Shown piece after piece: positions 1 to 5,080 of a stretch of DNA of 5,080 nt. The stretch lies in the NCBI GenBank assembly GCA_009177225.1, contig WFLZ01000098.1:1-5080 (forward strand), given 5' to 3'. Made by a program: the position numbers and the translations under genes. A model generated the notes under the pieces. That model saw only the letters and a program-made list of their open reading frames with translations, was not told the origin of the DNA and did no database searches. Origin of the DNA: Clostridia bacterium. Its GTDB lineage: Bacteria > Bacillota > Clostridia > Oscillospirales > Ruminococcaceae. Each line of letters starts with the position of its first letter. Positions within the stretch are counted from its first letter, which is position 1.

Positions 1-28
1 CAATGGCGGATATTCTGATTTTTTTCAT
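1..28 (-). CDS. 5' end of a further operon gene, truncated by the window edge
   Basis: An ATG at 28-26 shares its A with the last base of the acyl carrier protein stop codon (TAATG), a classic translational-coupling junction. A purine-rich ribosome site, AGAGAGG at 41-35, lies six bases upstream, inside the end of the carrier gene. The visible codons read MKKIRISAI and run open to base 1. A short basic start followed by hydrophobic residues fits many cytoplasmic enzymes, so the product cannot be named from nine residues. Its position says it is co-expressed with the carrier protein, and it may encode another enzyme acting on the carrier-bound acyl group or on the acceptor glycan. That it is a real gene is inferred from the start signals only. 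Confidence 0.55.
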
Positions 29-270
29 TAATTTCCTCTCTGGGAAATAATATCAATCATCTCGCCGACGTTTTTCATGCCTGAAACTTCACGCATCTTG
101 AAACGCATACCGAATTCGTCCTCAACTGCACCGATGAGGTTAATGTGTTCAATGCTGTCCCAGTCGTCGATATCGTTGGCGGTAGTTTTTTCTGTGATAA
201 CGATTGAATCGTCGTCAAAAATGTCTCTGAAAACCTCTGTAAGTCTTTTAATTATTTCGTTCTTATTCAT
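28..270 (-). CDS. Acyl carrier protein (discrete, FkbH-associated)
   Basis: This is an 80-residue carrier protein of the phosphopantetheine-binding family. The attachment serine is Ser39 in the motif DDWDSIEH, followed by the usual helix-II and loop pattern (INLIGAVEDEFGMRF), and acidic residues dominate the surface as in other ACPs. The 4'-phosphopantetheine arm would carry an acyl group as a thioester in the cytoplasm. The WDS form of the motif is common among stand-alone ACPs found beside FkbH-like proteins. The start at 270 is preferred because AAAAGGAG at 285-278 sits seven bases ahead of it. The longer reading from 288 would add six residues and would place that ribosome site inside the gene. 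The gene overlaps the end of the FkbH-like gene by eight bases, implying coupled translation and a matched enzyme/carrier pair. A role in general fatty-acid synthesis is less likely given this context. Confidence 0.93.
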   Translation of the reverse strand: MNKNEIIKRLTEVFRDIFDDDSIVITEKTTANDIDDWDSIEHINLIGAVEDEFGMRFKMREVSGMKNVGEMIDIISQRGN

Positions 271-2062
271 GACTGAACTCCTTTTCATTTACTTTGATTA
301 CATGATTTTTGTTTTCGTATGATGTTATGTCAAGACTCCATACAGAGTCGCCGTTGTCGGATTTGCTTTCCTGTGTGAAACCGAACGTTCCGAAAAGTTC
401 CGACACCATATTGTTTTTAGGGGTTTTATAGTAGTAACCCATGATTTTATTAATGCCACGTTCATGGCACTGTCTAACAAGTTCGTCCAGCATGGCAAGC
501 TCCATGTCTCTTTTGAGAACACGGCAACTCATAAGCCATAGTTCTATATGAAGTGTAGTATCTTCACAGCGTCCGATTACTACGGAAACAACACCATTAT
601 CGCCGAACTTGTCCGAAAGCTGTCCGCAAAGTCTTATATGGTCGGGGCTTTTGGCGACTTCTTCCATTTCACTGCCTGAATAACGTCGTGTGGTCACGTT
701 GAACTGGTTGCTCTTGTTTGTAAGCTGAGTGATTCTCTGTAAGTAGACAGGCAGAAAATCGGTTATACCTGCGTTCATGTCAAGACTGAGAAGATAGTCT
801 GTATAGTTTGTGAAACTTTTCTGCTGAGCGTTTCTTTTAGCGTTTGCGGTATACATTTCACTGCGGTGCAGGTCGTCTTTTGAAATGGACGTTACCTCAA
901 AGAAACCGCTTCTTGAAAGCTGATACATTGCATTGCTTACGGAAGTCAGGTTCACAACCGGAACAGACGGAAGCTGTGCTTCCACTATTGCACATTCGGC
1001 AGGATTGTCGTCCACGAAAACAAAGCTTTCCGCAAGCAGACCGATTTCACCGGCAGACTGTTCAATATTACGGTCCTTGCTGTCCCAGTTTGCTTTTATT
1101 GAAACGAAATCGTCGGGTCTGAGTACACTGCTTGGGTGATTAAGTCCAAGCAGGGCATTTTCCTCGTCATTTTTGGAGCAGACCGCAAGCAGTACACCAT
1201 AATTTTTGTAGCCTTTGAGAAAAGTCTGAAATTCGCTGAAAGACTGTCCCACAGCGGTTTCAACGCCTATTTCAATGCCTTCCTGTCCGTCGTCGCCGAT
1301 TACACCGCCCCAGAGTGTGTTGTCAAGGTCGAGGTCAATGACTTTCTGATTTCTGCCGTATACAGACTTTATGATACACGCTACACTATACGCCAAATCC
1401 GGAATTACTTCCGCACGTACAGCATACTTGTATAAAAACCATGCTTCATGGTCGTGCCATTTCGTAAGACCGACAACGGACGAAAGATAATTTATATCAT
1501 TTATATAGAAACCGTTGTTTTTGCGTGCATAGTCCGAAAAAAGCACGTTCATGCGGTTTATGAAAGCACCTGTACCGGAATAACCCCAACCGTCGTAACT
1601 TCCTGAGTGACGGAATAACGGCAGTTCAAAATTATTCTGAATAATCGGACATGAGAATTTTTTCACAAGATTAATCCACATCTGTTTGAAATATTCAAAC
1701 TGTCCGTCAATCCGTTCCTGAATCTGTTCAGGAGTTTCAGAGGGACTTTCGGGTAGCATAGTGAGATTCCGTGAAGTTGTGTGGATATAGATTATGTCAG
1801 GAGCAAAACTGTCAAGTTCCGGCGAACCGAAAACAGCGTCCTCATAGAATTTATTGTATTCGGACTGGTAAAATTCTGGTTCTATGCCGAAATTCAGCAG
1901 AAAGAGTTCCATAGCCGAAACAACGTCGTCTGTTGTTGAACCGCCAAGAACGGCGATTTTCTTTTTTATACGTGCCGTGCCGTCAGTAAGAAGCTTTTTT
2001 TTGATTGCACGTCTTTTTCTGAGAATGGTTTTTGCGTCAAACGGGAAAATAAGTTCTTTCAT
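263..2062 (-). CDS. FkbH-like HAD-IIIC protein: predicted glyceryl (acyl)-ACP loading enzyme with N-terminal SGNH-like domain
   Basis: This 599-residue protein belongs to the long form of the FkbH family. Residues 1-30 form the family's basic lead-in (FPFD, then an Arg/Lys-rich stretch). Residues 35-235 look like the SGNH-like N-terminal domain, with GGST at 40-43 and a His-rich WHDHEAW at 202-208. Residues 240-375 are the HAD domain: motif I DLDNTLW with Asp245 and Asp247, motif II with Ser296 in AVCSKND, lysines 323/329 around motif III, and motif IV VDDNP with Asp351 and Asp352. Residues 430-580 are the C-terminal acyltransferase-like part, with NQFNVTTRRYS at 452-462, FGDNG at 486-490 and SCRVLKRDME at 512-521. 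Characterised relatives load 3-phosphoglyceryl from 1,3-bisphosphoglycerate, remove the phosphate and pass D-glyceryl to an ACP. Every HAD residue expected is present, so it should be active. Cys295 and Cys513 lie in conserved blocks and are candidate acyl-thioester sites (inference). TAAGGAG joins it to the upstream stop: GGAG at 2074-2071, eight bases before the ATG. The substrate here is not proven. Confidence 0.94.
   Translation of the reverse strand: MKELIFPFDAKTILRKRRAIKKKLLTDGTARIKKKIAVLGGSTTDDVVSAMELFLLNFGIEPEFYQSEYNKFYEDAVFGSPELDSFAPDIIYIHTTSRNLTMLPESPSETPEQIQERIDGQFEYFKQMWINLVKKFSCPIIQNNFELPLFRHSGSYDGWGYSGTGAFINRMNVLFSDYARKNNGFYINDINYLSSVVGLTKWHDHEAWFLYKYAVRAEVIPDLAYSVACIIKSVYGRNQKVIDLDLDNTLWGGVIGDDGQEGIEIGVETAVGQSFSEFQTFLKGYKNYGVLLAVCSKNDEENALLGLNHPSSVLRPDDFVSIKANWDSKDRNIEQSAGEIGLLAESFVFVDDNPAECAIVEAQLPSVPVVNLTSVSNAMYQLSRSGFFEVTSISKDDLHRSEMYTANAKRNAQQKSFTNYTDYLLSLDMNAGITDFLPVYLQRITQLTNKSNQFNVTTRRYSGSEMEEVAKSPDHIRLCGQLSDKFGDNGVVSVVIGRCEDTTLHIELWLMSCRVLKRDMELAMLDELVRQCHERGINKIMGYYYKTPKNNMVSELFGTFGFTQESKSDNGDSVWSLDITSYENKNHVIKVNEKEFSHE
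278..285 (-). promoter_or_regulatory. Ribosome binding site that decides the ACP start
   Basis: AAAAGGAG lies seven bases before the ATG at 270 and is embedded in the last codons of the upstream FkbH-like gene. It favours the 80-residue start over the in-frame ATG at 288, which has no comparable site at the right distance. Confidence 0.8.
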
Positions 2063-2074
2063 GTGAAAAACTCC

Positions 2075-3460
2075 TTATTTATAAAGATTTGCGGATAAAT
2101 GTTCACGGTTTACGCCAACCGCCGAGTATGTACACATTGCAAAAAGAACGTCTGTTGCCTCGACTTCGTTTATAAAATCAATTGCATTGAGTTCAAAATA
2201 TCTCATATCGCAGAGATAGATATTTTCAAATGAACTTGTAAGGAACGGCAACAGGGCGTTTCCGTAGCTGTCTTTGAAGATGACAAGGTTACGTCCGTTC
2301 CTGCATCGTGTCTTAACATGACGGATATTGTCGTCCATGCCGAAAACAAGATAATAGCTTGAACTGTCGAGATTATCGGGATTTAAAAAGAGTTCTGTTT
2401 CAGTAGGGTCAGTGAAATATGTTGAATATTGTTCAACTTCAACTTTTGTTTTAGGTTCATAATATATGAACGGTTCGGGGTTTTCAAGTAAGGTCGAACT
2501 CTTTGTGTAGCCGTACATAGTGCCGACATAGCCGGAAAGTACGTGCTTTTCATATTCGGAGATATCTGCAAAGTCTACATCTGCTTCTTTTGCAAATTCT
2601 TCCGCAGCATAGTAAGCACCGAGTGGCTGCCAGTGGTGGTCTGTACGTGAGTATATAGCTTCTTTTTTGTGACGTAACAAAGCTGTATAAGCATCAACAT
2701 GAGTAACATTTTTCAGATGTTTTTTTATGGAATCGAGGTCATCTTTTTCGCTTTCAACGAGGTCAAGATAATTTTCCGGCAGATAGTAAGAAACACTGGT
2801 AGGCAGTACCATTGAATAGACATTCACTTTTTTTCCGAGGGCTTCTTTGTACGCATTGACATCTTCAGCATAATTGATTTCATTTCCCCATGCACCGCCG
2901 TAAAGCATAATGGCACGCTTGTTCACGACAAGAATATTATTGGAAATTTCACCGTTAGCCGCAGCGGCTTTGGCTTCGGGGAGAGTTTCAGCAGTAGTGG
3001 TGGTAGTTGCTGTTAAATCATCGTTGTCGCCTGAAACGGTAGTCTGTGTATTTTTTGTAGCGGGTTCTGCGGACTGTTTTTCTTCACTGTTGTCGTTGCC
3101 TGTGTTGTAGAGTTCAACGCCGCCGCCGTCACCGTCCGCACCGTATTTAACACCCTTAAGTGGCATAAGATTCTTTGAAATAATCGTCTTGAAAAAACTT
3201 CTGTTCGGAACGGTATCGTCGTAATAATCGGCAATTCCCTCTGTGTATTCGCCTTTTAGATAGCTTTGAACGGTAAATTTCGGAAACTTTGTAAGATTTC
3301 TGTTTTCTTCGTGTGAAACAGTGTCACGTTTGAAGAAAAGCAGATAAACGAATCCGGCAGTCAGTACCAGCATAATTACTGTGATGTTGAAAAGGGCAAA
3401 TAAGTTGTTCACAAAAGTGCTGTGTTTTTTTGAATTGTCTTTTTTTGAAGATTTTGACAT
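2075..3460 (-). CDS. DHHW-family membrane-anchored protein (AlgX/AlgJ-like SGNH relative)
   Basis: This 461-residue protein has a Lys/Ser-rich cytoplasmic tail (1-17), one hydrophobic segment at about 19-43 and a large domain predicted outside the membrane. The family signature TDHHW is at 273-277. By analogy with the DTHW motif of AlgX/AlgJ, Asp274 and His276 would be the acid/base pair, and Ser398 in FKDSYGN (395-401) the nucleophile. Members usually sit beside MBOAT acyltransferases and are thought to help transfer acyl groups to surface glycans, much as AlgJ/AlgX or DltD do. Residues about 105-172 form a low-complexity Gly/Asn/Ser/Thr/Ala insertion that makes the protein longer than I would expect for the family. 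The gene starts 13 bases after the MBOAT stop, with GGAGGT at 3471-3466 five bases before the ATG. It is most likely a partner or second-step transferase of the MBOAT protein. An esterase acting on the same substituent is the alternative. Confidence 0.92.
   Translation of the reverse strand: MSKSSKKDNSKKHSTFVNNLFALFNITVIMLVLTAGFVYLLFFKRDTVSHEENRNLTKFPKFTVQSYLKGEYTEGIADYYDDTVPNRSFFKTIISKNLMPLKGVKYGADGDGGGVELYNTGNDNSEEKQSAEPATKNTQTTVSGDNDDLTATTTTTAETLPEAKAAAANGEISNNILVVNKRAIMLYGGAWGNEINYAEDVNAYKEALGKKVNVYSMVLPTSVSYYLPENYLDLVESEKDDLDSIKKHLKNVTHVDAYTALLRHKKEAIYSRTDHHWQPLGAYYAAEEFAKEADVDFADISEYEKHVLSGYVGTMYGYTKSSTLLENPEPFIYYEPKTKVEVEQYSTYFTDPTETELFLNPDNLDSSSYYLVFGMDDNIRHVKTRCRNGRNLVIFKDSYGNALLPFLTSSFENIYLCDMRYFELNAIDFINEVEATDVLFAMCTYSAVGVNREHLSANLYK
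2945..3148 (-). other. Low-complexity linker insertion within the DHHW protein
   Basis: Codons for residues about 105-172 encode a disordered-looking stretch: a Gly/Asp cluster (GADGDGGG), an Asn/Ser/Glu/Lys/Thr-rich middle, a threonine run (TATTTTTA, bases 3013-2990, from ACN codons) and an Ala/Glu-rich end (PEAKAAAANG). It separates the N-terminal membrane-proximal part (conserved-looking NRNLTKFP and NRSFFK) from the catalytic domain starting near ILVVNKR at 176. It may be a flexible spacer or a Thr/Ser glycosylation site in the extracytoplasmic space. Both are inference. Confidence 0.65.
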
Positions 3461-3473
3461 ATTTTACCTCCAA

Positions 3474-4874
3474 TCAGAAACGGAAATAAAGGAACGGATT
3501 TGTAGTAGCGTCAACAAGCATTACACTTGAAAGCAGAAGCAGTATTGCAGATACGAATGTTGTGACAAGTGAGACAGTATGCCTTGTAGAATCGGACTTG
3601 TCCGTAAGTTTCTTGAATCCTTCGATAATCGGGAAACAACAGATTACAGATACAATGATAAGAAAGATATTGTTCATGAAAGTGATTTTATCCTGAAGTC
3701 CGATAACGCCGTTAGTACCGAATCCGAAAGCCGTTTTTAAGAACGTACCGAGTTTGTTCAAATCCTCGAAATAGAATATTCCGAAACCGATAACAATTAC
3801 AATTTTATTATATATGTGACGTATAACAATCGGAATTTTCTTCATTTTCTTTTTGCCTATAAGCATTTCAAGGAATACAAATATTCCGTAATAGATACCC
3901 CATAAAATGAAGTTCCAGCTTGCACCGTGCCATATGCCGGTACAGAGCCATACAAGGAAAAGTCCGCCGTATTTTCTGCGTTTGCCAAAAATCGGAACAT
4001 AGAGCAGATAATCACGGAAAAACGTACTGAGTGAGATGTGCCACCTCTGCCAAAACTCCGTAATATCCTTGCATATGAACGGGTGACGGAAGTTTTCGTC
4101 AAAGTGGAAACCAAAAATTCGTCCAAGACCTATGGCAATGTCTGAATATCCGGAGAAATCAAAGTATACCTGTAATGAATATGAAACTACTCCGAGCCAT
4201 GCCCCGACTACTGACGAATTGTCTATATTTGCAAGAAAAGTGTCGGCAATAATACTTAACTGGTTCGACAGCAAAACTTTTTTTGAAAGACCCAGTATAA
4301 CACGGTTAAGACCATATGAAATATCAGTGAGATAAATTTTACGTGATTCAATTTCCTTTTCGATAGTGCTGTATCTTACAATAGGTCCGGCAATAAGCTG
4401 TGGGAACAATGTGAGATAGAGCAGGAAATTTGAAAACTTTTTCTGCACTTTTACGGTTTCCCAGTGACAGTCAATGATATATGAAACCGTCTGAAAAGTA
4501 TAGAAACTTATACCGATAGGAAGTTTGATGTCTGGCACAGGTATTTCCGAAGAAAAAAGTGCATTTATATTTTCGACGATAAAACCGCTATACTTGAATA
4601 TACCGAGCATGGCAAAGTCGTATATAACCGCAAGCGTAGTGGCAAGCGTGTCGATTTTTGTATCTTTGTGTTTGCCTATGGCTATGGCAGCTATGTAGTT
4701 CACTAACGCACTCAGCAGCATCAGGAAAACGTATACAGGTTCACCCCATGCGTAAAAAATCAGTGAGAAGATAATAAGTACAATGTTTTTGGCTTTTGTC
4801 CCTTTGGCGAGTGCATAGGCAAACAGACAAAGGGGCAGGAAGAAATAAATGAAAAATAGTTTTGAAAATACCAT
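3474..4874 (-). CDS. MBOAT-family membrane-bound O-acyltransferase (AlgI/DltB type)
   Basis: This 466-residue polytopic membrane protein has many hydrophobic segments, roughly at 5-22, 31-66, 78-98, 118-136, 148-165, 222-250, 305-338, 350-372, 404-422 and 432-456. Family hallmarks are clear: FPQLIAGPI at 157-165, YFDFSGYSDIAIG at 237-249, FWQRWHISLSTFFRDYL at 274-290 containing His279, and GIWHGASWNFILWG at 313-326 containing the presumed catalytic His316. The C-terminus NPFLYFRF is also typical. MBOAT proteins of this branch move an acyl group from a cytoplasmic donor (acetyl-CoA, or an acyl carrier protein in DltB) through the membrane to a hydroxyl on an exported glycan or teichoic acid. 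The length is normal and all key residues are present. It is the first gene of the cluster, and the ACP and FkbH-like protein downstream suggest an ACP-bound donor rather than acetyl-CoA (inference). Conventional polysaccharide O-acetylation remains the main alternative. Confidence 0.96.
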   Translation of the reverse strand: MVFSKLFFIYFFLPLCLFAYALAKGTKAKNIVLIIFSLIFYAWGEPVYVFLMLLSALVNYIAAIAIGKHKDTKIDTLATTLAVIYDFAMLGIFKYSGFIVENINALFSSEIPVPDIKLPIGISFYTFQTVSYIIDCHWETVKVQKKFSNFLLYLTLFPQLIAGPIVRYSTIEKEIESRKIYLTDISYGLNRVILGLSKKVLLSNQLSIIADTFLANIDNSSVVGAWLGVVSYSLQVYFDFSGYSDIAIGLGRIFGFHFDENFRHPFICKDITEFWQRWHISLSTFFRDYLLYVPIFGKRRKYGGLFLVWLCTGIWHGASWNFILWGIYYGIFVFLEMLIGKKKMKKIPIVIRHIYNKIVIVIGFGIFYFEDLNKLGTFLKTAFGFGTNGVIGLQDKITFMNNIFLIIVSVICCFPIIEGFKKLTDKSDSTRHTVSLVTTFVSAILLLLSSVMLVDATTNPFLYFRF

Positions 4875-4880
4875 AGATTA

Positions 4881-4888
4881 CCGCCCTT
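4881..4888 (-). promoter_or_regulatory. Atypical ribosome binding site of the MBOAT gene
   Basis: AAGGGCGG lies six bases before the ATG at 4874. It departs from AAGGAGG, unlike the strong GGAG-type sites ahead of the other genes in the cluster, so the first gene may be translated less efficiently than the downstream ones. Confidence 0.55.
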
Positions 4889-4949
4889 TTTTGTTATTAT
4901 ATTTACTGAATATTAGCGTAAAAAAGCACACACTGATACCGCAATAATA

Positions 4950-4978
4950 ATTATACAACATCATTTATCTAATTGCAA
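4950..4978 (-). promoter_or_regulatory. Predicted sigma-70-type promoter of the cluster
   Basis: TTGCAA at 4978-4973 (four of six matches to TTGACA) and a perfect TATAAT at 4955-4950 are separated by exactly 17 bases. Transcription would start near 4943, giving a leader of about 68 nt before the MBOAT start. The -35 box lies inside the 8-bp palindrome ATTGCAAT (4979-4972). AT-rich tracts lie upstream. The prediction is from consensus match alone in AT-rich DNA. Confidence 0.6.
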
Positions 4979-5080
4979 TAGGAAAAAACAAGGATTTTCA
5001 AATTTTTTCTTAAATCTGCAAAAATCGTCCCAAAATACAAAATTATCCATAAAATATGTCATTTTTTGTCGATTTTCCTT

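Larger units (their letters stand above)
4875..5080. other. AT-rich intergenic region upstream of the cluster
   Basis: No convincing gene lies in these 206 bases on either strand. The part nearest the MBOAT gene (4875-4943) is the predicted leader, in which I see no riboswitch or stable attenuator hairpin. The distal part (4980-5080) is rich in A and T tracts, with the short inverted repeat AAAATCG/CGATTTT at 5021-5027 and 5070-5076 and a GATTTTC direct repeat at 4993-4999 and 5071-5077. Both repeats could be chance in such composition. Confidence 0.5.

Noticed and set aside
271..288. An in-frame upstream ATG giving an 86-residue ACP.
   Set aside because: The strong AAAAGGAG lies after this ATG and at ideal distance from the ATG at 270. 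The extra residues (MKRSSV) do not resemble an ACP N-terminus.
844..1139. Two overlapping plus-strand open frames of 92 and 68 codons.
   Set aside because: Both are antisense shadows of the FkbH-like gene, mutually overlapping, with Cys/Arg/Ser-rich composition typical of spurious frames.
1136..1435. A 99-codon plus-strand open frame.
   Set aside because: It lies wholly antisense to the FkbH-like HAD region, whose motifs are intact. The plus-strand translation shows no recognisable domain.
3474..4874. Direct assignment of the MBOAT gene as algI (alginate acetylation) or dltB.
   Set aside because: It shares family motifs with both, but no alginate genes or DltA ligase are present, so a specific symbol would overstate the evidence.
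4896..4901. A second perfect TATAAT on the minus strand, nearer the MBOAT start.
   Set aside because: The 17-base-spaced -35 position reads TTTTTA, a poor match, and transcription from it would leave only about 14 nt ahead of the ATG. It may be a minor alternative start at most.
5021..5076. Inverted repeat AAAATCG/CGATTTT as an operator or terminator hairpin.
   Set aside because: The arms are seven bases and AT-rich with a 42-base loop, and no U-run follows in a terminator arrangement.
4961..5080. A minus-strand frame open from the window edge to a TGA at 4963-4961, with an internal ATG at 5062 (33 codons); possibly the tail of an upstream gene or a small peptide.
   Set aside because: It is very Phe/Lys-rich as expected of random AT-rich DNA, has no ribosome site at a proper distance, and contains the -35 box of the predicted promoter. 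Sequence beyond 5080 would settle whether it is a gene end.

Overview
The window holds a compact, one-directional gene cluster on the minus strand. In transcription order, from high to low coordinates, it contains a promoter/leader region, an MBOAT-family membrane O-acyltransferase, a membrane-anchored DHHW-family protein (AlgX/AlgJ-like SGNH relative), a long FkbH-like HAD-IIIC protein, a discrete acyl carrier protein, and the first codons of a further gene cut off by the window edge. The moderate-to-low GC content, AGGAGG-type ribosome sites, AT-rich sigma-70-type promoter and DHHW-family protein point to a Gram-positive anaerobe of the Clostridia. A Ruminococcus/Oscillospiraceae-type gut or rumen bacterium is the best guess, but this is inferred from style, not from a marker gene.

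Layout: bases 4875-5080 are non-coding as far as I can see, with a good -35/-10 pair at 4978-4950 facing the cluster. The four complete genes follow with gaps of 13 nt and 12 nt, then an 8-nt overlap, and then a 1-nt overlap (TAATG) into the truncated gene. This is the spacing of one translationally coupled operon. No RNA genes, mobile elements, CRISPR arrays or terminators were found, and the operon probably continues past base 1.

How the genes may work together: the parts parallel the Dlt system that D-alanylates teichoic acids. Dlt has a loading enzyme (DltA), a carrier protein (DltC), an MBOAT channel/transferase (DltB) and a membrane-anchored SGNH-like partner (DltD). Here the loading enzyme is replaced by an FkbH-like protein. 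Characterised FkbH relatives take a 3-phosphoglyceryl unit from 1,3-bisphosphoglycerate, dephosphorylate it and place D-glyceryl on an acyl carrier protein. The inferred pathway is that FkbH charges the small ACP with glyceryl (or a related three-carbon acyl group), the MBOAT protein moves it across the membrane, and the DHHW protein helps place it on a cell-surface polymer. Family assignments rest on visible motifs. The glyceryl-transfer model is a hypothesis.
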